Source: Obelidium mucronatum | Lineage: Eukaryota > Chytridiomycota > Chytridiomycetes > Chytridiales > Chytriomycetaceae | NCBI GenBank assembly: GCA_025765595.1 | Contig: JAIVFH010000527.1 | Location: 1-16,147, forward strand | DNA length: 16,147 nucleotides | Reading direction: 5' to 3' | Shown here: one piece after another, positions 8,156 through 16,147 of the stretch | Position numbering within the stretch: the stretch's first letter is position 1 | How the letters are laid out: every line of letters starts with the position of its first letter | Notes under the pieces: generated by a model | Databases searched by the model: none | What the model was told of the DNA's origin: nothing | Seen by the model: the letters and a program-made list of their open reading frames with translations, nothing else | Position numbers and translations under genes: made by a program

Positions 8156-9164
8156 ATGATCGCGTTCGTTTTTGCTATCGCCATGGTAGCCAACAGTGCA
8201 TATAGTCAAACTGCCACAGCTTCTTCAGAGAGACTGCCGTCTTTGTTGAGCGTGTTGCAGTCGGTATGTTTAGACTCCTGTCAAAAACAAGCTTTTTTTT
8301 TATTTTTCGTTGACTCAGGTGCATTCACAACCACAATTTCAAATAGGCACCCGCTTGTGTAATCTCTTGTTTAAATGGAGGGGATAAGCCCTCTTCTATT
8401 GCTTCAAACAGTACAGTGGATGCATTTTGTGGGGTGCAAGCCCTCACATCCGCCATGCAGAATCAAACGTCATCCGCGCCCCAAACAGCTGTGGCATCAG
8501 ACGCCCCATTGAATCTTTGCATTAAATCCAAATGCTCGTCATCGGATCTACAAACCTGGGTATCATTACAACAAACATATGCAATGACAATCATGTCAGA
8601 GTGCCTTGGGTCTCTTTTGGGGGAACTACTTGGAGGAATGCTGTCTGGTCCAGGTAAAACTCGTCGCGGGCATTCTTTTAAAAGTTTTTTTTGAACGCGT
8701 TTTTTGTATTTATTATAGCTGCTGTCCTTCAAACATTGACGACATTGAATGGCGCTCCAAAGTGTTTTGTTGGCTGTTTGTTTGGTGAAATCCCGTCTGT
8801 AATCACGGAATCGAATCTTGCCAAATTCTGTACGCCACTGATTGCATCGATGAGTGCAACCGCTAAGCCGACTGCCACTGCACAAGTTGACCCAACTAGT
8901 GCATGCATCATGTCCAAATGCGGCACGTCAGACCAACTCAGTCTTCAGAGTCTTATGACGGGAAATTTTTCAATGAATTTGATAAGTGCGTGCATGTATG
9001 AGAGTACGTTGGTTGGGAAAGGCCCAGTTTCTGTGGCTGCTTCATCCACCACGACAACCGCCACCACCACCGCTTCAAAAACGTCTGGAGGCTTTGATCT
9101 TATTCCGAAGCTTTCTTTTCTTCCTATGCGTTTGCTGTTCTTGTTCTTGTTCTTGTGGGTGTAA
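8156..9164 (+). CDS. Secreted, probably GPI-anchored protein with two six-cysteine modules (paralogue 1)
   Basis: Exons 8156-8263, 8347-8653 and 8719-9164 give 286 aa. Exon 1 encodes a signal peptide (MIAFVFAIAMVANSAYS, likely cleaved near 17). Exon 2 holds module A and exon 3 module B, each with six Cys spaced C-x3-C-x17/19-C-x24/29-C-x4-C-x22/23-C. The second pair is CIKSKC in A and CIMSKC in B. A Ser/Thr-rich linker (TTTASKTSGG) and an uncharged hydrophobic C-terminus (LLFLFLFLWV) look like a GPI attachment site and tail. N-glycosylation sequons (NST, NQT, NFS) are present. The six-Cys pattern is not the eight-Cys CFEM pattern and I know no named family for it. It starts only 42 nt after the VAC14 stop. 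Function unknown; cell-surface or wall location is inferred. Confidence 0.82.
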
Positions 9165-9280
9165 TTTATAAAATAGTGGGAAAAAATTGTGTGTAAGGAA
9201 TATTTCAAACTCCGACCAGCTGTCAAAAACATTGTTTTTTTTTACCAACGAAAAAGAAAAACAACTCTAAAAGAAAAAAA

Positions 9281-10258
9281 ATGCAGCTCACGTTCACTTT
9301 CGCTGCATCTCTCATCTCCTCCATTCTCTTTGTGAATGTGAATGCTGCGCCAAATCTAGTGTTTGATTTGCTGTCAAAGGCGAGTGACGGTCACGAACTT
9401 GATTTTGACGCGACGAGTATTTCTAATTAGTTCGCGTTTAATAGTCCCCGGCATGTATTGTGTCCTGTTATAACGGAGGCAAAAACGCGTCATCTACTGT
9501 TACCGATTCCAGTGTGGCTTCAGTTTGTGAATATTTGGACCGTACACAGGCCGCCGCCGCCGTAGGATCCACGCAGCCTGATCCTGTTGTATTGTGCCAA
9601 ATGAGTGCATGCAATATGACCGATATTCAAGCCTTTGGAAAGATGATGTCGCCAGTATTCGATGCTATCGGCCAAACCTGTGTTCTGATTTCTCCTAAAG
9701 GACCAGGTAAATTCGAAGAGAATTTAAGTTTTTAAGTCTTTTAATTTTTAATAATTATTTTTTTGTGTGTGTTGTTGTTGTTGGTATTTTTCAGCTGCTG
9801 TCACTCAAGTTGTGAGCACAATCAGCAAAGGCCCCACGTGTTTGGCAAATTGTTTGACCAACTCCACCGAAAAGTTCACTGAAGCTTCTCTCGGCGCAAC
9901 ATGTACAAGCTTTATGAACGCTGGAATGATGGCTGACATGAAGAATGTTACTTCGAGCCCTGTTGTGACATGCGCGTTGTCAAAATGCACTGGAGACGAG
10001 TTGGGCGTTGTGTCTGGGCTATTGACCAATCAAAACTTTACAACTGATATTGCTACAGCCTGTACATATGCGCTTGTTAAGGCCGCGAGCACCAATGGAA
10101 CTAGTACCAGCGCAAGTCCATCTGTTGCAAAATCTTCATCTGCGGCCGCATCTTCATCTACTACCACAGCGTCAAAGACTTCTGGAGCGGCCACTGCTAT
10201 TTCGGCCATTTCTTTTGTAATGGTTTTGATTCCTGTGGGTATGATGATGTTGGCATAA
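9281..10258 (+). CDS. Secreted, probably GPI-anchored protein with two six-cysteine modules (paralogue 2)
   Basis: Exons 9281-9379, 9445-9706 and 9795-10258 give 274 aa. Exon 1 is a signal peptide (MQLTFTFAASLISSILFVNVNA). Modules A and B follow the same grammar as the neighbour: C-x3-C-x16/19-C-x22-C-x4-C-x22/24-C, with pairs CQMSAC and CALSKC. Both genes share PAC..SC.NGG at the start of A, GPG|AAV at the exon 2/3 border, and TTTASKTSG before the tail. The tail (about 40 residues, ending VLIPVGMMMLA) fits GPI addition. Sequons NMT, NST, NVT, NFT and NGT are present. The first intron only keeps frame with a GC donor at 9380: nearby GT donors give phase 1, whereas phase 0 is needed and is used at the homologous site of the neighbour. 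ATG 9281 follows an A-rich leader. Confidence 0.8.
9380..9444 (+). other. Predicted GC-AG intron in six-cysteine paralogue 2
   Basis: The 65-nt intron has donor context AAG|GCGAGT, which matches the AG|GCAAGT style of known GC-AG introns apart from one base. A CTAAT branch-like motif lies about 20 nt before the acceptor AATAG. Phase 0 agrees with the GT-AG intron at the same protein position in paralogue 1 (TCG|GTATGT at 8264). Confidence 0.7.
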
Positions 10259-10315
10259 TAATGTCTTAGCTCTAGAGATACGAATCAAGCGTAATTGATT
10301 CTTTACGTGAATATT

Positions 10316-10321
10316 AATAAA
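10316..10321 (+). terminator. AATAAA poly(A) signal after paralogue 2
   Basis: AATAAA lies about 58 nt past the stop codon at 10258, in an AT-rich stretch before the next gene. This is a plausible polyadenylation signal for the six-cysteine gene. Confidence 0.5.
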
Positions 10322-10409
10322 TGTATACCATCTTTTCCCTTCGATTCTTTCCTGTATAGTATTATGTTCTATTTTTGGAACTTTCTTGAGTTTGGTCGCT
10401 CGTTCAATT

Positions 10410-13009
10410 ATGGCCTTGGATGACGATTCACTGGGATGCATTTTCCAAGAGCTTTCGGAAATAGATGCCTGCTCTCTTGCAGTGTGTTGCCTGGCCTCAA
10501 AACGATTCCACCAATTGGCCACACCGATCCTCTACAGGAATATTCTTTTACAGACTCGGATACCAGGTTTCTGAGTGTGTATAGTGTCGAAGAAACCCTC
10601 GATTTATGTATGTTGTTTAGGAGGATCCATTCATTCGCCTGAGTTGATTCCATCTCACTTTTGCCGGAATGAACATCGCCAACAACTTGAATCTGTGCTG
10701 CAAATTCCAGCGCATCTTTTATTATACATTCGATCCATCACAATCAAGCTACAGTATTATCCGGAAATAGTAATATCCCCTCAAACCACATCCGAATCAT
10801 CACCAATGGCCAATCAGATCGAATTAGACGAAGGGGACTTAACAAACATGTTTCCACGGATTCTTGAAGATGCCTGGAAAGAGTTTATATCTCGCTGTGA
10901 CTTGATTGCAAAGATTGTAAAACGAATTCATACTTCATCAAAAAGGCTTGAGGCGCTGTCATACGAAATCGACGCCGACATTGCGAGTCCGTCTATTCTG
11001 AACTCGAGAGAGTTTTACTATGCATTGAACAGAATCACATCGAGTTTTTCGGTGAAGAAAGAAAGCAGTTCGCCAACTTCTCCTGCAGACCTGAAGTCAG
11101 TATCGCTTAAACTAACAGAGCGCAGTCAAATCGGACACCCACTATACCTTAGTCCTTTTATTACAAGCCATGCATCACAAATACGTCACATGTATCTCGA
11201 GAATGCAGAAATGTGGGTTGACGCCCAACTCACAGAATTAATTTCCGGTATCGGACCTTTGGAGACTCTCGTGATTCGAAAGGCAATGGGACTATCAGAA
11301 AAGTTTTTCTCAGAGTTGGCGTTGACACAATCCAAGACTTTGCGGACACTGAAACTTGGAACAATTCGTAGAATGGACGATATTGCGTTTTTCAACGAAT
11401 TTATTCCAGCGACCCAAAAATTGCGAGTACTGGAAGTAGCTGGGTCTCTTCGAACTTGGTCTCGGTCTATGGCCGAATATGCCCAATTCAAGTCCATCCA
11501 AACATTGACAGAATTGAACGTTTCGCAATGCATTGGTTTACCCAAGGAGTTTTTTCATGCTCTCACAAAAGCGGTTCCTCTTTTGAGAGTTTTGAATGCA
11601 CAAGAAACCTCTTTGGGAGACGAGGAGTTTGAAAAGTTGTTGATGTGCTCAACAAATCATATTGTCGAGTTACATCTCGCAAGATGCGCAAATCTGACCA
11701 TTAAAATATGGGAAATACTTCAGGCTCTTCCCCGGTGTAGACTCAAGTTGTTGGATGTTGCGGGATGTCAAAAGGCAATGGAAGGACCATCGGCCCCGAT
11801 GCAAGCATACTTGGCTATGACTAGGGCATCAAATTTAGAAAAACTCTCTGTAGGTCCGCTATTGATGTCAAAGCCTGGGTTTGCAGGGTGGTGTGTATTA
11901 GCTAATGTCGAGTTAATTGTGGCAGTTGAGAATGGAAAACTGACTGGATGTGATCCTTCCCAACAGTGTGCTCGTTATGTGAATATTCCTGTACATAGAA
12001 CGCTTCAAGCAATGAAAGAGTTGGTCGCGAGTGGCGCTCGGTGGCACCGTGGGCTTGTGGCTGCATCCGGCCTGCATTGTGGGTGGAATTGCATAAATTC
12101 TTGGAAAGTAACCAAAAAGATTGAATAAAACCGTGGCGACCATGCAACAAGACCCAATGATTGTGTTGCAGGTGGCTTATGAGTTCCTCGTCGATTCCTG
12201 GGCCGATGCTGCCAAGCAGGAGACTGTTAGAATGACGTGGCAGAAGTTGGATACCACAGGGCGACGCGACCTGATAGCCAAGATATCCCCCCAAGCTCCA
12301 GAAAGCCAGCAAGACCCTTCTGCAATTGTGGATGGGAAGAAGGTCAACCTTGCGTGGGTAAGTGTTTTGCAGTGATCAGAAAAATGCTAATTGAGATGAT
12401 GTTACAAAGCTGGTATCCCTATTGCCTGAACTTTGTGTCGCAGATATTATACAGAAAGACAACCTTCTCAGTGGAATAGACGCTATTGTAAAGCCAGGAT
12501 CGTTCTCTGCAATGGCTGGGACTCAACTTCACTCATTTGTACGTCCTGGATTAATGAAAGGAATGATCCAGTTTACTCCCCAAGTGCCATTCAACCCATC
12601 ATCGTTCGTTGCAATCTATAGCAACGCGGATTTTGGAAAGATCTTCACCCTAACGACCGGATCGTTGGATGACTCCCCTAGAAAGAAAGAAATGATGGAA
12701 CTGTACCAATCTGGTAGGATAGTAACTGGCCCGGAATACGAAGCGTTGGTCGTTCGGATCAAATTGTTGATTGAAACATGTGTTTTGGCTGTTCAAGAAC
12801 TGCAAGGAATCCCTGGTCGTTTGAACTTTGTACCCACCCCCGTTTTCAACAAGGGAGAATGTCGGAGATGCAAAAAGACTCAACGTGAGGATGGAAAGTT
12901 ACTTATGAAGTGTGTTCGGTGTGGAGAGGCTGAGTATTGTTCCAAGGAGTGTCAGGTTCAAGATTGGAAGGTCGGCGGCCATAAGTTGAGCTGCGTTGCC
13001 TCGCAATAA
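10410..13009 (+). CDS. F-box, leucine-rich repeat and MYND zinc-finger protein (fusion model, 809 aa)
   Basis: Exons 10410-10566, 10621-12107, 12172-12357 and 12410-13009. Residues 2-50 are an F-box (LDDDSLGCIFQELSEIDA.. ending ATPILYRNI), the part that in this family binds Skp1 in SCF ubiquitin ligases. Residues about 265-460 contain some eight LRRs (LRTLKLG, LRVLEVAG, LTELNVSQC, LLRVLNAQ, VELHLARC, LKLLDVAGC), the likely substrate surface. Residues 761-805 are a MYND finger: CRRC, then CVRC, YCSKEC, QDW and HKLSC give the zinc ligands for protein binding. The linking intron 12108-12171 (GTAACC..GTTGCAG, 64 nt) is phase 0 and exactly restores frame. The alternative is two genes: F-box/LRR ending at 12128 (554 aa) and MYND starting at ATG 12142 (271 aa), only 13 nt apart. 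F-box and MYND identities are firm; the fusion is inferred. Confidence 0.72.
12124..12129 (+). terminator. AATAAA within the F-box/MYND linking intron
   Basis: If the 12108-12171 intron is retained, the frame ends at TAA 12126-12128, and this stop overlaps AATAAA. That could give a shorter F-box/LRR product by intronic polyadenylation, or mark the real 3' end of a separate gene. Confidence 0.35.
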
Positions 13010-13160
13010 AGATACTGCGGTCGTTCAACTTGACGTGGCACTTTGATTTTTACTCCCGAATTTCCGGAATTTCCTGATAAATTCAGAGTTGGGTGGCACA
13101 AACAGGGTGCCCCAAACTCTGTTTAAAAAACTCTCACACAACAACATACACAACAAACCA

Positions 13161-14795
13161 ATGTCTGCTCTTTCCGCAAAACTTCTTGTTCCACAAACTG
13201 TGTCTACGCTGGCATCTAGTCTAATACAGACTGGCGCGGGGCCACTCTCGCCCGTCGCCGCTCTGAGTGGAACATCGCCGCCTAAAGCCGCCCCGCCGCC
13301 GCCGAGTGTTGCCACAAAGCCAAAGTGGTCGCGACAAATGGTTGGTGGAAAAGGTTCTTAGTTCAAAACTATCCTGTTCTGATTTGACACGTTCACAGAG
13401 CTTCACGGTGGCACTCCATCGAAACGCACTGGACGCAACAAAGACTTCTGTTAAATACACGAGATCACTGCTTTCTTTTATTCCGACTGCCGTCGCTGAC
13501 TCGATCCAAGTTACTCCTGTCAAATTACCCCGCCGAGAAAACATCATCATGGAGGGAATGACTGCAGAACAAGCTGCTGGACAGCTTGATGCAGAGTGGG
13601 TTGTACATGGCCCGTCCGTAGATGCCGAATGGAAACGTTTGAGGGGTCTGAAGGTATCCAAGCCAAAATCGGTTTCTGGAAGCTCCCCAACAAAATTGTC
13701 ATCTTCAGCTCCCCCATCAATTTCCCTCTCTGCTGGATTACCGAAACCGCAACCAGAAGAAACTATTATTCTGTATTTTCACGGAGGTGCTTACTTCATG
13801 GGATCGCCTTCAACAACTAGAAACTTGACGTCTCTATTTTCGGAACACTCTGGATCCAGAGTTTTGTCCGTTGGCTACCGCCTTGCTCCCGAACACCCCT
13901 TCCCCTTGCCGCTCCATGATGCCGTTTCTGCCTATCTATCATTGATTGACCCTCCGTCGGGAAAGGGAATGCAGAAGTTCAAACCTGAGCAAATTGTACT
14001 GGCGGGTGATTCTGCAGGAGGAGGACTGGCAATCGCCCTCGCCCTTTGGATCAGAGACAATGGTGGATCAAAATGGAAAGCCCCTGCAGGAATCGTTGCG
14101 TTGGCTCCATGGGTAAGTGTGTTTGTTGAATACTTCAATATTTTTGGTTGAAATTAAACCCTTTTTGGCAGCTCGACCTCACACATTCGCAACCCAGTTT
14201 CCACTTGAATAATCTTGATTACATACCACCGATTGTTGCGGATCCTTCTCATATTACCTCGAACCGTTCGCACTACTACACAACCGATGATGCCCTCAAC
14301 TCACATCCGTACGTTTCACCGTTGTTTGCAAAAGACTCAGACAATGATAAATCAACACACTTGCCACCGACATTGATACAGCTGGGATCCCGGGAACGAT
14401 TAAGAGATGAAGGTCTCATGTTTGCCGGAGAGTCGTTCAAAAACAGTCCGCTAAGGGTGGAGATTTATGAAGATATGGTGCATATTTTCCAAGCTTTTGC
14501 CGCGAAAGGAGAAGAAATTGCAACAGATGCGTTGAAGCGCGTCGGTAATTTCGTACGGCACTTGAATGGAGGAGGCCAGCATGATGATTCTGGAGCAGAT
14601 GTTATTTCTCATCCAACAAAGAAAGGATTCCTGTATGTATCGGAAGGATCTGTGACTGAAATTAGTAGGGCTGCTGCAATGAGTATTGTTGCCGAAGCTC
14701 GAGAGGAACTTGTAAGCCAATCAGCTTCTAATGAAAGTGATGTTGTAGCTGATGAATCTGACGTGGAATCGATTAGTTATTCTAAATCAAAGTAA
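13161..14795 (+). CDS. Alpha/beta hydrolase, hormone-sensitive-lipase-like esterase, 505 aa
   Basis: Exons 13161-13340, 13399-14112 and 14172-14795, introns GTTGGT..TTCACAG (58 nt) and GTAAGT..TTGGCAG (59 nt), both phase 0. The protein belongs to the abhydrolase_3/HSL family: HGGAYF at 188-193 forms the oxyanion hole, GDSAGG at 263-268 contains the nucleophile Ser265, and MVHIFQAF carries the catalytic His402. The acid position, Asp in the usual DPLRDEG motif, reads ERLRDEG here, so Glu373 probably acts, or Asp377 nearby. VGYRLAPEHPFP after the HGG strand is typical. Such enzymes hydrolyse short-chain or sterol/lipid esters; the substrate is unknown. About 60 N-terminal residues are Pro/Ala-rich, and the C-terminal ~75 are acidic and Ser-rich, probably disordered. 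The exon 1 donor GTTGGT is weak; the GT at 13354 would break the phase. Confidence 0.88.
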
Positions 14796-15101
14796 CCTAT
14801 TTTTTAATTTCAGCAACCACGCAAGCAAATAAAGTAAACATTAGATTCACATAAATAATTTTGACTTTTTAAACAAATGAGGAGTTACAAAAGAAATCTG
14901 TGATGGAAGGACAGTGGCGGCTGAAAAGCGTTTGAAGTCCAAAAAGAAGGCTTGGGGTCTCCGAACGTTTCGGAACCAGCCTCCAACGTCGGAACCCCTT
15001 CCAGAAAATTTTTCCAAAACGACCCCCAATTATAAAAAAAACCAAGCAAACCAAATTGATTTTCTCAAAAAAAAAACTCCCTTTCAAACCAAAAAAAAAA
15101 A
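14796..15101 (+). promoter_or_regulatory. Intergenic region with poly(A) signal and promoter of the zinc-finger gene
   Basis: AATAAA at 14828-14833, 33 nt past the hydrolase stop, is the likely poly(A) signal. Upstream of the next gene are an inverted repeat at 14960-14974, a CCAAT/TATA-like segment (CCAATTATAAAA, about 15026-15037) and long A-runs forming the leader up to the ATG at 15102. The frame open across 14914-15105 has only a GTG start and lysine runs from poly(A), so I do not call it a gene. Confidence 0.5.
14956..14977 (+). promoter_or_regulatory. Near-perfect palindrome with CCG/CGG half-sites
   Basis: TCCGAA-CGT-TTCGGA is a 6-bp inverted repeat with a 3-nt spacer, extended by GGT on the left (after one bulged C) and ACC on the right. 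CCG and CGG triplets separated by 7 nt are the type of site bound by fungal Zn2Cys6 regulators. TCGGAACC recurs as a direct half-site repeat at 14989-14996. It lies about 125-145 nt upstream of the first ATG of the zinc-finger transcript. Confidence 0.4.
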
Positions 15102-15260
15102 ATGACCACATATCCCACATCATCAAACAGCGAACCGACCTGCTACACCCAAAACTATTACGACTGGTGCTTCCGAAGCAATGCATCAAACCCCTCTACA
15201 CATTACCATCCCATTAGACTCACTAAGCCTCCTCGCCAACCAAAGAAGCCCGCTCATTGA
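15102..15260 (+). other. Overlapping upstream ORF (52 codons)
   Basis: An ATG in a strong A-rich context (AAAAAAATGA) opens a 52-codon frame (MTTYPTSSNSEP..) that ends at TGA 15258-15260, overlapping the main start at 15181 in another frame. It may repress translation of the main frame. Alternatively a 61-nt intron (15167-15227, GTGCTT..ACTAAG) would keep phase and make this the true N-terminus, but both splice signals are weak. Confidence 0.45.
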
Positions 15261-15989
15261 CACGCCACTGCTGACACTTGATGAATGTTGGAGCGATTGC
15301 GATTCATCACCGTCTCCAATCACCTGCGCAATGAATTTTGCCAATACCGAACCACTGCTCGCTTCGTCATCTTTGATCCTAGACAAAAACGAATCTATTG
15401 GCCTGTTTGGATCAAACGAATCAGGGCTTACATTTCTCGAGTTTGTTGCGCCGCCGTATGAAGCAAAAGAGGATTCAGTTCCAGTGGCTACTGTACTGAA
15501 GGGAGACGACGAGGTGGTGGTGCCCCACCACGACACTGATGGGGAATCACAATGCAGTCACCCGCCATCTCCTCCAACATCCCCTATCGACAGGAAACCA
15601 AGCGGTAAATCAAGGTCAAATTCTCTGGGATCTTTATACAAGGACATTGATATCTCTGCGTGTAAAAAGACCAAAACTCCAGGTCGAAGAGGTAAAAAAA
15701 AATTTTTTTGCGCTTGGGTGTCTTGCAAACTGTGCCACCCAATCTTTATAACGCTCCACCCCAAATTATTCATGTAGGTTCTGTAACAATCTTCTCATGT
15801 CCATTCCCTGATTGCTCGCGATCTTTTGACCGCTCGTTCAATCTTCGGGCGCATTACTCTACCCACTTGGGGATGAAGTTCTTCACCTGTGAAGGATGCT
15901 CCAAAAAGTTTACACGTCAATTTGATGTCAAGAGGCATCAGAGTGCAAACAGCTGCTGCACGGGATTTGAGATTTTGGTCGATAATTGA
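15181..15989 (+). CDS. Small zinc-finger protein with C2H2 and C2HC fingers, 240 aa
   Basis: Exons 15181-15691 and 15778-15989, intron GTAAAA..CATGTAG (86 nt), phase 1. The first ~170 residues are acidic, Ser/Pro-rich and probably disordered, as in many fungal transcription factors. They end with a basic patch (KKTKTPGRRG) that may be a nuclear localisation signal. The C-terminal exon encodes two fingers: C-x4-C-x12-H-x3-H (CPFPDC..HYSTH), a classical C2H2, and C-x2-C-x12-H-x5-C (CEGC..HQSANSC), in which Cys replaces the last His. They are joined by LGMKFF, like the TGEKPF linker. A role as a DNA-binding regulator is inferred from the fingers. The start is uncertain: ATG 15181 is the first in this frame, but ATG 15102 lies upstream in a better context. 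Confidence 0.8.
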
Positions 15990-16147
15990 TGGTGAAATAT
16001 TGGGGACTTTTCTTTTTTTTGCAGTGCCTCTTTTTCTCCAAAAGCCAACTCTTCAGACGCCGCCTTCTGTGTTGTATATCGATTTCTGTTTTTCACCAAT
16101 GCTTCCCCTTTTCTTTCTTTCTTTTCCTCGTCCAAGTACTCTTTCCC
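15990..16147. other. 3' flank, no gene seen
   Basis: AT- and pyrimidine-rich sequence after the zinc-finger stop, with a TTTCTTTTTTTTGCAG tract (ending near 16024) that resembles an intron acceptor and a T/C-rich end of window. There is no supportable reading frame on either strand and no canonical AATAAA close to the stop. Confidence 0.3.

Noticed and set aside
8463..8885. 140-codon minus-strand frame
   Set aside because: It is antisense to the six-cysteine exons, which have a signal peptide, conserved spacing and a paralogue.
8347..9706. CFEM domain assignment for the six-cysteine modules
   Set aside because: CFEM has eight Cys with a CxC-type core; these modules have six with C-x3-C and C-x4-C pairs.
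14914..15105. 63-codon Lys-rich frame
   Set aside because: GTG start, lysines come from poly(A) runs, and it lies in the promoter of the zinc-finger gene.
1..16147. tRNA, rRNA, CRISPR arrays, transposases or viral genes
   Set aside because: Reading both strands I found no cloverleaf with intact arms, no spaced direct-repeat array and no recognisable mobile or viral protein.

Overview
The window looks like nuclear DNA of a fungus. Genes are split by short GT-AG introns (about 50-90 nt) carrying CTRAY-type branch motifs, spacing is tight, homopolymer tracts are common, and the one gene I can name with certainty is the eukaryotic phosphoinositide scaffold VAC14. Two secreted, probably GPI-anchored cysteine-rich proteins, an F-box/LRR/MYND protein and a C2H2 regulator also fit a fungus. 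A zoosporic (chytrid-like) lineage is my guess from overall style, not something the sequence proves.

Layout. 1-1543 (+): unrecognised multi-exon gene, 5' end unresolved. 1544-2036: convergent intergenic stretch. 2037-3239 (-): unrecognised two-exon gene. 3363-3923 (+): intact RimJ/RimL-type GNAT acetyltransferase. 3969-4382 (+): second GNAT copy that loses its last ~50 residues where VAC14 begins. 4411-8113 (+): complete eight-exon VAC14 (1062 aa), whose first two exons are extremely GC-rich compared with all the rest. 8156-9164 and 9281-10258 (+): tandem paralogues, each a signal peptide, two six-cysteine modules, a Ser/Thr linker and a hydrophobic tail. 10410-13009 (+): best read as one four-exon F-box + LRR + MYND gene, otherwise two genes 13 nt apart. 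13161-14795 (+): HSL-type alpha/beta hydrolase in three exons. 15181-15989 (+): small two-exon zinc-finger protein with an overlapping upstream ORF and an inverted repeat in its promoter.

The genes do not form an evident pathway. The most novel items are the duplicated six-cysteine module family (four modules with one strict cysteine grammar, one module per exon, and a GC-AG intron in one paralogue where the other has GT-AG), the GNAT-truncation/VAC14 junction with its composition jump, arrays of branch-point-like motifs in the first two VAC14 introns, and the F-box/LRR/MYND fusion with a poly(A)-like signal inside the linking intron. No rRNA, tRNA, CRISPR array or transposon was recognised. 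All exon joins were worked out by hand from reading phase and splice motifs; none is confirmed by transcripts.
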